From Actinomycetota bacterium (GTDB lineage: Bacteria > Actinomycetota > Actinomycetes > S36-B12 > GCA-2699445), in NCBI GenBank assembly GCA_029978705.1, contig JAPOIY010000009.1, forward strand, positions 1 through 64,000: 64,000 nt of DNA. Direction: 5' to 3'. Shown piece by piece: positions 22,993 to 32,061 of the stretch. The notes under the pieces were generated by a model. That model saw nothing but the letters and a program-made list of their open reading frames with translations, searched no databases and was not told where the DNA came from. Numbering within the stretch: position 1 is the stretch's first letter; each line of letters opens with the position of its first letter. The translations under genes and the position numbers were made by a program.

Positions 22993-23556
22993 TCAGTCAG
23001 TGGCCCCGGGCTGCCACAACACGTCGTCGCCCTCGTTCGCCGCCCGGGCCAGGATGAACAGCAGATCCGAGAGGCGGTTGAGGTACGTCGCTGTCAGGGG
23101 GTTCATCGAGTCCGGATACTCGCCCAGAGCGCGCCACGTGGCCCGTTCGGCGCGCCTCGTGACGGTCCGGGCCACATGCAGCAGGGCGGCGCCGGCGGTG
23201 CCGCCCGGCAGGACGAAGGAGCGCAGGGGCGCCAGGCTGTCGTTGAAGCGGTCGCAGTCGTCCTCGAGACGGGTCACGTACCCCTCCGAGATCCGCAGGC
23301 GCTCCTCGCCGGGAGTCACGGGGGTGCACAGGTCGGCGCCCACGTCGAACAGCTCGTTCTGCACCCGCTGCACCACGTCACCGACGGCCGACGGCAGCTG
23401 TCCCAGCGCCACCGCGGCTCCGAGGGCCGCGTTCACCTCGTCGACATCGGCGTAGGCCGTCAACCGGGGATCGTTCTTGCTGGTCCGGCTGAAATCGCCC
23501 AGGGCGGTGGTGCCGTGGTCGCCGGTCCGGGTGTAGATCCTCGTGAGATTGACCAT
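22993..23556 (-). CDS. pduO: Cob(I)alamin adenosyltransferase, PduO type
   Basis: Transfers the adenosyl group of ATP to cob(I)alamin to make coenzyme B12. The 187-residue protein has the N-terminal ATP motif YTRTGDHGTT, the middle RVQNELFDVGADL, and the C-terminal RTVTRRAERATWRA and YLNRLSDLLFILAR helices of the family. It can supply AdoCbl to the ethylmalonyl-CoA mutase at 34.6 kb. A TACGAT box lies six bases before its ATG. Divergent from murA. Confidence 0.92.
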   Translation of the reverse strand: MVNLTRIYTRTGDHGTTALGDFSRTSKNDPRLTAYADVDEVNAALGAAVALGQLPSAVGDVVQRVQNELFDVGADLCTPVTPGEERLRISEGYVTRLEDDCDRFNDSLAPLRSFVLPGGTAGAALLHVARTVTRRAERATWRALGEYPDSMNPLTATYLNRLSDLLFILARAANEGDDVLWQPGATD

Positions 23557-23562
23557 TCCGCA

Positions 23563-23568
23563 ATCGTA
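23563..23568 (-). promoter_or_regulatory. Candidate -10 box of pduO (leaderless layout)
   Basis: TACGAT on the minus strand, six bases before the pduO ATG, with no ribosome-binding site. Confidence 0.4.
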
Positions 23569-23618
23569 GGCGCAGCGGGAGATGCCGCACGCCCGGCGCC
23601 CCGGCGTGGGAGATCTCA

Positions 23619-23649
23619 CCGGATTCGGGCGTTTCCCGCCGGAATCCGG
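23619..23649. repeat. Inverted repeat between pduO and murA
   Basis: Perfect 8-bp arms CCGGATTC (23619-23626) and GAATCCGG (23642-23649) with an inner GGG/CCC pair, in the 151-bp divergent region. It could be an operator or an RNA hairpin in the murA direction. Confidence 0.5.
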
Positions 23650-23694
23650 GGGCACGCCGCGTCATATGTCATCAAGAGCGGCCGTGCGGGGTCC

Positions 23695-23700
23695 TACCAT
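23695..23700 (+). promoter_or_regulatory. Candidate -10 box of murA (leaderless layout)
   Basis: TACCAT seven bases before the murA GTG, with no Shine-Dalgarno sequence. Confidence 0.45.
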
Positions 23701-23707
23701 TCCTTGC

Positions 23708-24997
23708 GTGGACGCGTTCAGGATCCGGGGCGGCGCCCCCCTCGTGGGTGAGGTGCGGGTCCGAGGTGCGAAGAACTCGGTGCTGAAACTGATGGCCGTT
23801 GCCCTGCTGGCCGAGGGACGCACCACCATCACCAACGTCCCGGACATCATGGATGTCGACACGATGGGGCAGCTCATCGGACGCCTCGGCGCGACCGTCG
23901 CGTTCGACCGGGCCGCCGGCCGCCTCGACATCGACGTACCGGCCGAGCTCGAGCAGCGGGCGGACTACGACCTCGTACGGCAGATGCGGGCATCCATCTC
24001 CGTACTCGGGCCGCTGATCGCCCGACTGGGAGTGGCGGACATCGCGCTGCCGGGGGGCGACGCGATCGGCTCCCGCGGCCTCGACATGCACCTGGCCGGG
24101 CTGGAACTCATGGGGGCCAAGGTCACCAGCCAGCACGGCTACGTCCTGGCATCGGCCCCGGAGCGGCTGCGCGGTGCCAACATCTGGCTGGACTTCCCCA
24201 GTGTGGGAGCCACCGAGACACTGCTCATGGCGGCGGTGACAGCGGACGGCACCACAGTCGTCGACAATGCCGCCCGGGAGCCGGAGATCGTCGACATCTG
24301 TCGGATGCTCGTGGCCATGGGAGCGGGGATCGACGGTATCGGGACCTCGACCCTGATCGTCACCGGCGTGCCGGAGTTGTCCCCGACGACGCACCACGTC
24401 GTCCCGGACCGCATCGTGGCCGGCACGTGGGCCGTCGGTGCCGCCATCACCCAGGGCGACGTCTGGATCCGCGATGCCGTGTCCAGCCACCTGGACATCG
24501 CCCTCGGAAAGCTCACCGCCGCCGGGGCCGAGGTGTCCACCGAGTCCGACGGTTTCCGGGTCCGCATGGGCGACCGCCCCGCGTCCGTCGACATCGTCAC
24601 GCTGCCGTACCCCGGCTTCGCCACCGACCTGCAGCCGCAGTTCATCGCCCTCAACGCTGTGGCCGGCGGGGTGTCCATGGTGACGGAGAACCTCTTCGAG
24701 AGCCGGTTCAAGTTCGTCAACGAACTGGTCCGGCTGGGCGCCGACGTCCGGATCGAGGGCCATCACGCCCTGGTGACCGGGCGCGAGCGGCTGTCCGGTG
24801 CCCCCGTTGTGGCGACCGACATCCGCGCCGGCGCCAGCCTGGTCCTGGCCGGCCTCGTCGCCGAAGGCGAGACCATCGTCTCCGAGGTGCACCACATCGA
24901 CCGGGGCTACGACTCGTTCATCCCCGACCTGCAGCGGCTGGGCGCCGACATCGAACGGATTCCCACCCCGGCCGACGGCGGCTCCCCCCTCGGCTAG
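23708..24997 (+). CDS. murA: UDP-GlcNAc 1-carboxyvinyltransferase, Asp-type active site
   Basis: First committed step of peptidoglycan synthesis: enolpyruvyl transfer from PEP to UDP-GlcNAc. The 429-residue protein has RGAKNSVLK near the N-terminus and the active-site loop [16 protein letters not shown]. The residue that is Cys115 in Escherichia coli is Asp here, which in M. tuberculosis is known to give fosfomycin resistance. The GTG at 23708 is supported by the family N-terminus and the -10-like box just before it. Confidence 0.96.
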   Translation: MDAFRIRGGAPLVGEVRVRGAKNSVLKLMAVALLAEGRTTITNVPDIMDVDTMGQLIGRLGATVAFDRAAGRLDIDVPAELEQRADYDLVRQMRASISVLGPLIARLGVADIALPGGDAIGSRGLDMHLAGLELMGAKVTSQHGYVLASAPERLRGANIWLDFPSVGATETLLMAAVTADGTTVVDNAAREPEIVDICRMLVAMGAGIDGIGTSTLIVTGVPELSPTTHHVVPDRIVAGTWAVGAAITQGDVWIRDAVSSHLDIALGKLTAAGAEVSTESDGFRVRMGDRPASVDIVTLPYPGFATDLQPQFIALNAVAGGVSMVTENLFESRFKFVNELVRLGADVRIEGHHALVTGRERLSGAPVVATDIRAGASLVLAGLVAEGETIVSEVHHIDRGYDSFIPDLQRLGADIERIPTPADGGSPLG

Positions 24998-25007
24998 GAT
25001 GGCGGTG

Positions 25008-25108
25008 CACTCGGGGAGTCCGGGCCCATCGGACTGAGAGGGAAGCCCGCGCCGGCAACGGCGGGCGGCACCGACCCGCGCACCTGATCTGGGTCATACC
25101 AGCGGAGG
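25008..25108 (+). promoter_or_regulatory. TPP riboswitch (thi box)
   Basis: Thiamine pyrophosphate riboswitch in the 115-bp gap before the thiamine transporter. Hallmarks in order: CTCGGGGAGTCC (25010-25021), GGACTGAGAGGG (25031-25042), GACCCGCGCACC (25073-25084), CTGATCTGGGTCATACCAGCGG (25084-25105). The 3' strand runs directly into GGAGGAA, the ribosome-binding site of the next gene. TPP binding would therefore hide the site, which points to translational control. Confidence 0.95.
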
Positions 25109-25112
25109 AATC

Positions 25113-26153
25113 GTGTTCCGTCTCTCCCTCGTTCTTGCCGTGTCCCTGGGACTGGCCGCCTGCGGCGCGCCGCCGCCGGAACCGGTGGCGGCGACGGCGC
25201 CGGTCACTCTCGTCACCTACGACTCCTACGCCATCTCGAAGGCGACCCTGCGCGAGTTCACCGAACAGACGGGGCGCCCCGTCGAGATCATCCGGTCGGG
25301 GGACGCCGCCGAGGTCGTCAACCGGGCGCTGCTCACGAAGGGAGCGCCGGAGGGGGATGTGCTGTTCGGGCTGGACAACAATCTGCTGTCCCGAGCCCTC
25401 GGCCAGGATCTCTTCGAACCGTACGAGGCCGACGGGATCGGCACCGTGCCCGCGGAGTTTCGGGCGGCCCCCGGCGTGACGCCCGTCGACGTGGGCGACG
25501 TCTGCGTCAACTACGACAAGAAGTGGTTCGCCGACCACAGCATGGCCGTGCCCCAGACCCTGGACGAGTTGACCCTTCCCGAATACCGCGACCTGCTCGT
25601 GGTGCAGAACCCCGCCCGGTCCACCCCGGGCCTGGCCTTCCTGCTGGCCAGCGTGGCGGCCTTCGGTCCCGAAGGCTTCAGCGGTTACTGGCAGCGGCTC
25701 CGCGCCAACGGTGTGGCGGTCGAGAACAGTTGGGACGCCGCCTACTACGAGCGGTTCAGCGGCGGCAGCGGGAAGGGGGACCGCCCCCTCGTGGTCTCCT
25801 ATGCGTCGTCGCCGCCCGCCGAGGTCGTGTACGGAGACGACCCGACCGGCCCCGCGCCCACCGGGGTACTGGCCGACACGTGTTACCGACAGATCGAGTT
25901 CGCCGGCCTCCTGGCCGGGGCTCCCGATCCGGAGGGGGGGCGCCAACTCATCGACTTCATGCTCAGACAGACGTACCAAGAGGACCTCCCGCTGAGCAAC
26001 TTCGTGTTCCCCGTCGTTCCCGACACCCCGTTGCCCAAGGTCTTCCGGGACAACGCGAAGATGGTCGCCGAGCCCTTCGCGCTGCCGCCCGCGGACGTCG
26101 CAGCGAACCGGGACACGTGGGTGGCGCAGTGGGCCGACATCATGCAGCGGTGA
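25113..26153 (+). CDS. thiB: Thiamine ABC transporter substrate-binding lipoprotein
   Basis: Extracytoplasmic thiamine/TPP-binding protein of 346 residues. A short signal peptide ends in the lipobox LAAC, with the lipidated Cys at 17. The mature part starts with TLVTYDSY, as in ThiB, and contains DVLFGLDNN and the C-terminal PLSNFVFPV seen in this family. GTG start after GGAGGAA that forms part of the riboswitch. First gene of thiBPQ. Confidence 0.92.
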   Translation: MFRLSLVLAVSLGLAACGAPPPEPVAATAPVTLVTYDSYAISKATLREFTEQTGRPVEIIRSGDAAEVVNRALLTKGAPEGDVLFGLDNNLLSRALGQDLFEPYEADGIGTVPAEFRAAPGVTPVDVGDVCVNYDKKWFADHSMAVPQTLDELTLPEYRDLLVVQNPARSTPGLAFLLASVAAFGPEGFSGYWQRLRANGVAVENSWDAAYYERFSGGSGKGDRPLVVSYASSPPAEVVYGDDPTGPAPTGVLADTCYRQIEFAGLLAGAPDPEGGRQLIDFMLRQTYQEDLPLSNFVFPVVPDTPLPKVFRDNAKMVAEPFALPPADVAANRDTWVAQWADIMQR

Positions 26154-26157
26154 TGTC

Positions 26158-27762
26158 ATGAGCACCCGCTCGCGGCTGTTGTGGTTCCTCCCCGTTGGGT
26201 TCCTGGTGCTCTTCTTCGTCTATCCCGTCGGCACTCTGCTGGGGACCGCGCTGTCGGAGGCCACCGCGGCCACTTGGGCCGGGTTCCCCTCCGTCGCCGC
26301 CCAGGTGCTCCCCTTCACCGTGCTGCAGGCGCTGCTGTCGACCGTCGTGACGGTGGCGGTGGCCCTGCCCGGTGCCGCCGTGCTGGCCCGGTTCCGGTTC
26401 CCGCTGCGGGGCACGATCGAGGCGCTCGCCGTCGTGGCCTTCGTCATGCCCACTGTCGTCGTGGCCACCGCGGTCGGGTCGCTCCTGGCGTCCGATGGGC
26501 CGCTCGCGCGGCTCCTGCCCGCCGGAGCTGACCACGGGCTGACGGCTATCATCGTCGCCCACGTGTACTTCAACGTCGCGGTCGTCCTGCGGCTCGTAGG
26601 TTCCTACTGGCGCCACCTCGACCGCCGTCCGGAGCAGGCGGCGGCCTGCCTCGGCGCGCCCCCCTGGCGGGTGTTCCGTTCCGTGACGCTGCCCCGGCTG
26701 ACGCCGGCGATCGCTGCAGCCGCTGCCATCGTGTTCCTGTTCACCTTCACCTCGTTCGGGATCGTGCTGCTGCTGGGCGGTCCCGGTCAGGCCACGATCG
26801 AAGTGGCGGTGCAGGAACAGGCCCTGTTCCGCTACGACCTCCCGATGGCGGCTGCGTTGTCCCTGCTGCAGATCGTCGTGGTGGGGTTGCTCCTGGTGGC
26901 CCAGATCCGGCTCAGTTCCCGCGTCGTGGGCCACGATGTGGCCCGGTCGGGGCGCCTGCGCGCCCCCCGCGGTGCGCGCGAGACCCTGGCCGTCGCGGCT
27001 TTCGTCGTCGGCTATCTGCTTCTCCTGGCGGGGCCTGTCGTGGTGGTCGTGGTGCGGGCGCTGCGGGTGGCGGACGCCTGGAGTCTGGCGAACTTCACGG
27101 CCCTGTCGTCGGCGCGGGAGGGGTCAGTTCTGTTCGTGTCGCCCGCCGAGGCCATCGGCAACTCGGTGCTCTACGCCGTGACAGCAGCGGCTATCGCCAC
27201 TGTGGTCGGGTCGTGCCTCGCGTGGGTGGTGAGCCGGGGCCGCGGCCGCGGGACGGAAACCTGGCTGCTGTTGCCCCTCGGGGTCTCGGCGGTGGTGCTG
27301 GGGTTCGGCATGCTCATCGCCTTCGATACGGCGCCGTTGGACTGGCGGCACTCCTTCTGGATGGTGCCTATCGCTCAGGCGCTCATCGCCATCCCCTTCG
27401 TGGTGCGCGCCCTCGTTCCGGCACTGCGTTCCGTCGGGCCCCGCGTGCGGCAGGCGGCGGCCACCCTGGGGGCGTCCCCGGTGCAGGTGTTGCTGCGCGT
27501 GGAACTGCCCATGGTGTGGCGGGCGCTGGCCGTGGCGGTCGGCTTCGCCTTCGCGATCTCCCTGGGGGAGTTCGGGGCCACCCTGTTCGTGGCCCGGGGC
27601 GACCGGCCCACCGTCCCCATCGCCATCTATCGTCTCCTCGGGACGCCCGGTGACGCCAACCACGGTCAGGCGATGGCACTGGCCACCATTCTCATCGTGC
27701 TCACCGCGGCCGCCGTGCTGCTCACCGACCGCTTCCGTAGCCCCGGGGCCCACCATGTCTGA
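26158..27762 (+). CDS. thiP: Thiamine ABC transporter permease (two-domain)
   Basis: 534-residue inner-membrane permease with two copies of the transporter transmembrane domain and about twelve helices. The two EAA-type loops for ATPase contact are visible as EQAAACLGAPPWRVFRSVTLP and RQAAATLGASPVQVLLRVELP. Starts 4 bp after thiB and overlaps thiQ by 8 nt. Confidence 0.92.
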   Translation: MSTRSRLLWFLPVGFLVLFFVYPVGTLLGTALSEATAATWAGFPSVAAQVLPFTVLQALLSTVVTVAVALPGAAVLARFRFPLRGTIEALAVVAFVMPTVVVATAVGSLLASDGPLARLLPAGADHGLTAIIVAHVYFNVAVVLRLVGSYWRHLDRRPEQAAACLGAPPWRVFRSVTLPRLTPAIAAAAAIVFLFTFTSFGIVLLLGGPGQATIEVAVQEQALFRYDLPMAAALSLLQIVVVGLLLVAQIRLSSRVVGHDVARSGRLRAPRGARETLAVAAFVVGYLLLLAGPVVVVVVRALRVADAWSLANFTALSSAREGSVLFVSPAEAIGNSVLYAVTAAAIATVVGSCLAWVVSRGRGRGTETWLLLPLGVSAVVLGFGMLIAFDTAPLDWRHSFWMVPIAQALIAIPFVVRALVPALRSVGPRVRQAAATLGASPVQVLLRVELPMVWRALAVAVGFAFAISLGEFGATLFVARGDRPTVPIAIYRLLGTPGDANHGQAMALATILIVLTAAAVLLTDRFRSPGAHHV

Positions 27763-28462
27763 CCTGGAGCTCGCCGGGGTGTCCGTGGCGTACGGGGACC
27801 GCCCGGTGGTGACCGGCGTCGACCTGACCGTCGCCGCCGGACAGACCGTGGCGGTGCTGGGACCGAGCGGCTGCGGCAAGTCCACTCTCCTGCGAGCCAT
27901 CGCGGGCATCGAGCCGCTGATCGCGGGCAGGATCTGCCTGGCGGGCACGGACCTGGCGGGCGTGCCCACCTACCGCCGGGGCATCGGCCTGATGTTCCAG
28001 GAGGCGGCCCTCTTCGAACACCTGGACGTCTTCGGCAACGTCGCCTTCGGACTGCGGATGCAGCGCCAGCCGCGGAGCGCGATCGGCGACCGGGTCACAC
28101 AGATGCTTACGCTCGTGGGACTGGCAGAGCACGGCTCGTCTCCGGTGGCGGAGTTGTCGGGCGGAGAACGGCAGCGGGTCGCCCTGGCGCGCACGCTGGC
28201 ACCTGCGCCCGGCGTGGTCCTGCTGGACGAACCGCTGGGCGCCCTGGACCAGGCACTGCGCCGGGAGTTGATCGGAGTGCTGGCCGACGCATTCACCGCC
28301 ACCGGGGCGACAGTCGTCCAGGTGACCCACGACCAGGCCGAGGCCTTCGCACTGGCCGATCGGGTTGCGGTCATGCGGGATGGGCGGGTGGTGCGCGTCG
28401 ACAGTCCCGCCGCGATCATGGCCGACCCCGGTGACGAGTGGGTGGCCGATTTCCTACGCTGA
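27755..28462 (+). CDS. thiQ: Thiamine ABC transporter ATPase
   Basis: 235-residue ATPase that powers thiamine import. Walker A is GPSGCGKST, the Q-loop is in MFQEAALF, the ABC signature is LSGGERQRVALAR, Walker B is VVLLDEPLGALD, and the H-loop is in QVTHDQAEA. The ATG at 27755 overlaps the end of thiP. Last gene under the TPP riboswitch. Confidence 0.93.
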   Translation: MSDLELAGVSVAYGDRPVVTGVDLTVAAGQTVAVLGPSGCGKSTLLRAIAGIEPLIAGRICLAGTDLAGVPTYRRGIGLMFQEAALFEHLDVFGNVAFGLRMQRQPRSAIGDRVTQMLTLVGLAEHGSSPVAELSGGERQRVALARTLAPAPGVVLLDEPLGALDQALRRELIGVLADAFTATGATVVQVTHDQAEAFALADRVAVMRDGRVVRVDSPAAIMADPGDEWVADFLR

Positions 28463-28539
28463 GCAGGTGATCACACTCCGTGAGCGGGCCGCCACGTTCC
28501 GGATAAGAAGTCCGCTGCCGAGTGACGGGGACCACCCGT

Positions 28540-28545
28540 TAGAAT
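28540..28545 (+). promoter_or_regulatory. Candidate -10 box of the first paralogous secreted protein
   Basis: TAGAAT seven bases before the ATG at 28553, with no Shine-Dalgarno sequence, in the 90-bp gap after thiQ. Confidence 0.45.
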
Positions 28546-28552
28546 AGGCGTC

Positions 28553-31036
28553 ATGCTCAAGGTTCTGGCGTCTTCTGTTGTCGTCGCGATGCTTGCGGTA
28601 CCGCTCTCCGGTGTCGCGACCGCGGACCCCGGCCCGTCTGGTCCTTCGGTCGTTCAGTCCGGTGATGTGTCCGCCGCGTCGGCCCGGACCCCGAAGCCGA
28701 AGGTGACCGTGGCGAAGTGCACGCCGCGGAAGAAGCCGGCGCGAGGGTACCCGGCGGCGCCGCAGGCGCAGTCCGCTGCAGCGAGAGCCAAGCAGACCCG
28801 GATGCTGAGCGGTTCGGTGTACTTCGCGCCGCGGGCGGCGCTGTCGCTTTCCCGGTTCACGATGAAGGACCGCAAGGGGTGCGTGGTGGCTCGCGGTGTG
28901 ACCACCAGGACCGGTGGCTTCGCGGTGCCGTTCCGCAAGAGCCAACTGCCCCTGCTGCCGCTGACGGTGACGGTGAGGGGGGGCAAGGTCGCCGGTACGC
29001 GTTTCAAGGGTGTGATGCGTGCACGGGCATTCCAGCTGGGTCGCAAGGCGCCGGTGGTACAGGTGTCGTTGGTGTCATCCGCCGCGTCGAAGATGGCGAG
29101 CAAGCAGCAGGCTTATACGAAGTCGTCGAACAAGGTCATGAGATCGCTGGGGTTCAAGAGCACAGCGTTGCCGTGGGCGCTGCAGTTCCGCAATAGCGTC
29201 GTCGGGTATCGGCAGTTGGCGCGCCAGGTCCGTGCCACCAAGGGTGGCTTCGACGCCGTAGCGGCGAAAGCCGCCAGGAAGGCGCAGCGCAAGAAGCCGA
29301 TGCGTGGGTTGAAGCCGGCCTCGGCGATGGACAGCGGACCCAAGCAGGTCGCGCAGTCGGTGTCGGCCGCGGAGGCCGCGGATACCTCGGTATGTGATGT
29401 ACCGGTGCCCGACACCGGGTACTCGGCGTCGGATGAGGTGGTCTCGAACGTCGCCGCGATCGGCATCGGCGGACTGCTGGAGTACGCGGGAGCAGCCACG
29501 ACCTCGGCGGAGGGCATCACGGGGATGCTGCTGTCGCCGTTGGGAGCCGACGATGAGACGACCGTGCTGCAGTCGGATGTCAATGCGGTCTTCGAGGAGT
29601 TGACCTGCATCAGCGATCAGATGAGCTACCTGTCGCATCAGATTGCGTACATGCAGTACACGATCGACATCTCCGCGGCATCCCAGTGCGCCTCCGATGT
29701 GAACAACTACTACTACGACTACTACACACTGCTTCAGAACGCGTCGACGTGGCCGATCAACGCGCAGAACCAGGCGTTGATGGGTGACCTGCCGGAGTGG
29801 AAGGGGCTCAACACCACCTGCGCGCAGGACGTGAACAACGCGCTGTTCGGTACTGCCGGCGGGCAGGCCTCGGCCTGGCAGCAGCTGAATCAGAACTACT
29901 CCTCCGGGGTGGAGTGGTACACGCAGGTTCAGGTCCAGGCCCTGCAGGCAAACCTGCAGTACTGGGGCCAGATCCTGTACTACGCGTTCATCCTCGAGAA
30001 CGAGTACGACAACTTCTACGGGAACTGGGAGGATGCCGACACCCTCGCCGGTGGCGACAACCCCACTGGCGACAGCCCGGTCTGTGACGCCGGAGCCACG
30101 TACACCACGCCGACCTACTGCGTGTATCAGGCGAATGTCACCGCCGCCTTCCCAGCCGACCTGTATAGCGACGAGATCGGCATCATCTCCTCCGGCACCG
30201 GTGTCAACGCGGTCCCCGGCGGCATGATCGCGTACAGCCCGTACAGCGGTTTGAGCGACTCGGCGTGGAACGACATCCCGGACACCAACGCCAACGCGAA
30301 CGGCGCGAACAGTCCGACCGCGATGACAGGGCCATGGTGGTACAACATCTACCTGACCACCGTCGAGTACAGCCCGAACAACTACAGCGGTTCGCCGCCG
30401 GCCACGATGTACGCCAACGGTCAGTACTCGTGCGGCGAGGACGGCTACACCGGCGGATGCCTACCGACCGGCATGTGGGACTGGGCGTACGAGTCGGCCC
30501 AGTACTTCAATGACGAGTACGTGGATCCGGATGGCACCAAGGGGCAGATCAACCCGAACGGGTACGGCACCGCAGTGCAGACATTCTGGAACCCGCAGAA
30601 CACCACCCGCACGTCGGTGACGTGGAGCGACGTATCTGAGCTCGCGGAGGAGGGGCCGCCGAACAACAGCAGTACGGACGATCTGATGACCGCGGAGGAG
30701 GTCTTCTACGACGCGATCAACCAGACCCCGTCGCCGTATCCCTCGGAGTACGAGCCTGGCGGTGCGTGGTCGCAGTTCAGTGAGTCCAGCGCGAGCTACT
30801 GGACCGACGACACGACGTCGTGGATCAAGATGCAGGTCGACGCCATCCCGTCGGCGGGGGAGTTCCAGATCCAGTCGTGGATCGGGGCGCCGCTGGGCAA
30901 CACCTCGGGCTGGACGGTGAAGAACCAGAACTCCATTCCGAACACGCCGATCATCGCCTACCTCAGCGGGCGGACCTGGTGGCCGGAGTCCGCGGAGGCG
31001 AACACCTTCATCCCGCCGACACCGCCCACCTCCTGA
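28553..31036 (+). CDS. Large secreted protein of unknown family, paralogue A
   Basis: I do not recognise this 827-residue protein. Residues 1-25 are a signal peptide (hydrophobic SSVVVAMLAVPLSGVATA). Residues 45-265 are strongly basic, with a possible beta-sandwich (VTVAKC at 51-56, DRKGCVVARGVTT at 106-118, LPLTVTVRGG). From about 280 to the end the protein is acidic and rich in Asn, Asp, Tyr, Trp and Gln, with only about six Lys/Arg. Ten cysteines (56, 110, 281, 352, 379, 423, 511, 523, 627, 636) suggest disulfides outside the cell. It has no membrane anchor or sortase motif; the end is PPTPPTS. It is closely related along its whole length to the 822-residue protein at 32062. Confidence 0.9.
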   Translation: MLKVLASSVVVAMLAVPLSGVATADPGPSGPSVVQSGDVSAASARTPKPKVTVAKCTPRKKPARGYPAAPQAQSAAARAKQTRMLSGSVYFAPRAALSLSRFTMKDRKGCVVARGVTTRTGGFAVPFRKSQLPLLPLTVTVRGGKVAGTRFKGVMRARAFQLGRKAPVVQVSLVSSAASKMASKQQAYTKSSNKVMRSLGFKSTALPWALQFRNSVVGYRQLARQVRATKGGFDAVAAKAARKAQRKKPMRGLKPASAMDSGPKQVAQSVSAAEAADTSVCDVPVPDTGYSASDEVVSNVAAIGIGGLLEYAGAATTSAEGITGMLLSPLGADDETTVLQSDVNAVFEELTCISDQMSYLSHQIAYMQYTIDISAASQCASDVNNYYYDYYTLLQNASTWPINAQNQALMGDLPEWKGLNTTCAQDVNNALFGTAGGQASAWQQLNQNYSSGVEWYTQVQVQALQANLQYWGQILYYAFILENEYDNFYGNWEDADTLAGGDNPTGDSPVCDAGATYTTPTYCVYQANVTAAFPADLYSDEIGIISSGTGVNAVPGGMIAYSPYSGLSDSAWNDIPDTNANANGANSPTAMTGPWWYNIYLTTVEYSPNNYSGSPPATMYANGQYSCGEDGYTGGCLPTGMWDWAYESAQYFNDEYVDPDGTKGQINPNGYGTAVQTFWNPQNTTRTSVTWSDVSELAEEGPPNNSSTDDLMTAEEVFYDAINQTPSPYPSEYEPGGAWSQFSESSASYWTDDTTSWIKMQVDAIPSAGEFQIQSWIGAPLGNTSGWTVKNQNSIPNTPIIAYLSGRTWWPESAEANTFIPPTPPTS

Positions 31037-31042
31037 ACGCCC

Positions 31043-31075
31043 GGCCGCCCCAGCTACCCCCGTGCCGGGGCGGCC
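31043..31075 (+). terminator. Hairpin terminator after paralogue A
   Basis: Perfect 9-bp inverted repeat GGCCGCCCC (31043-31051) and GGGGCGGCC (31067-31075) with a 15-nt loop, 6 bp after the stop. It separates paralogue A from the dehydrogenase gene. Confidence 0.6.
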
Positions 31076-31115
31076 ACGCCCCACTCCTATCGTGGAGCGA
31101 CAGGAGGTGCATCCA

Positions 31116-31967
31116 GTGAGCACAGTGGCGGTCATCGGGGCAGGTCTAATGGGATCGGGCATCGCGCAGGTGTCGGCCGTGGCAGGACATGACGTCGTCA
31201 TCCGAGACGTCGACGACGCCGCGATCGCGCGTGGGATGGCGGGAATCCAGAAGTCCCTGGAGCGGTTCGTGTCCAAGGGTGCCCTGAGCCAGGAAGAAGC
31301 CGACGCAGCCCTGGCCCGGATCGCGACGACCACGTCGCTGGAGGAGGCGGTCTCCGCCGCCGACATCGTGGTCGAGGCGGTGTTCGAGAACCTCGATGTC
31401 AAGACCGAGCTGTTCGCCGCCATCGACAAGGCCGCTCCGGAGGGCGCGGTCCTGGCCACCAACACGTCGGCCATCCCGATCACCCGGATCGCCGCCGCCA
31501 CGAGCCGTCCCGAGAGCGTGGTCGGCACCCACTTCTTCTCGCCCGTGCCGATGATGCAGCTGTGCGAACTCGTCCGCGGCTACAAGACCAGCGACGAGAC
31601 CCTCGAGCGGGCCCGGGAATACGCCGAGAGCGTCGGCAAGACGTGTGTGGTCGTCAACCGCGACGTCGCCGGTTTTGTCACGACCCGTCTCATCGCCGCA
31701 CTGTGCATGGAGGCGGCCCGCCTCGTGGAGAACGGCGTGGCGACGGCCGAGGATGTGGATGTGGCCTGCCGCCTCGGGTTCGGTCATGCCATGGGGCCGC
31801 TGCAGACGGCGGACCTCACCGGTGTCGACATCCTCACCAACGCCTCGCAGAACATCTACAACGACACCCAGGACGAGAAGTTCGCACCGCCCGAACTGCT
31901 CCAGCGGATGGTCGTCGCGGGTGATCTGGGCCGTAAGACCGGGACCGGCTTCTACACCTACGACTAG
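31116..31967 (+). CDS. 3-hydroxybutyryl-CoA dehydrogenase
   Basis: NAD(P)-dependent oxidation or reduction between 3-hydroxybutyryl-CoA and acetoacetyl-CoA. The 283-residue protein has VAVIGAGLMGSGIAQ at the N-terminus, the catalytic histidine in GTHFFSPVPMMQL (HFFSP where HFFNP is usual), NTSAI, and the C-terminal GHAMGPLQTADLTGVD. The GTG at 31116 follows CAGGAGG. A TATCGT box at 31088 may be its own promoter. It lies between the two paralogous secreted proteins. With ccr and ecm it fits the ethylmalonyl-CoA route or butyryl-CoA metabolism. Confidence 0.93.
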   Translation: MSTVAVIGAGLMGSGIAQVSAVAGHDVVIRDVDDAAIARGMAGIQKSLERFVSKGALSQEEADAALARIATTTSLEEAVSAADIVVEAVFENLDVKTELFAAIDKAAPEGAVLATNTSAIPITRIAAATSRPESVVGTHFFSPVPMMQLCELVRGYKTSDETLERAREYAESVGKTCVVVNRDVAGFVTTRLIAALCMEAARLVENGVATAEDVDVACRLGFGHAMGPLQTADLTGVDILTNASQNIYNDTQDEKFAPPELLQRMVVAGDLGRKTGTGFYTYD

Positions 31968-32048
31968 CTCGGTGCGCAGAGGATTCACTCCGCTCCCATC
32001 CGCCTCGCGGGATCGCCCGATCGACATGAGTGATCGCCGTTGGCGCAT

Positions 32049-32054
32049 TACCGT
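32049..32054 (+). promoter_or_regulatory. Candidate -10 box of paralogue B
   Basis: TACCGT seven bases before the ATG at 32062, the same geometry as before paralogue A. This supports the 32062 start. Confidence 0.35.
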
Positions 32055-32061
32055 GAAGATC

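Noticed and set aside
31645-32061. Possible extension of paralogue B into the dehydrogenase gene
   Set aside because: It would overlap the end of a certain gene in another frame and bury the signal peptide; ATG 32062 matches the start of paralogue A.
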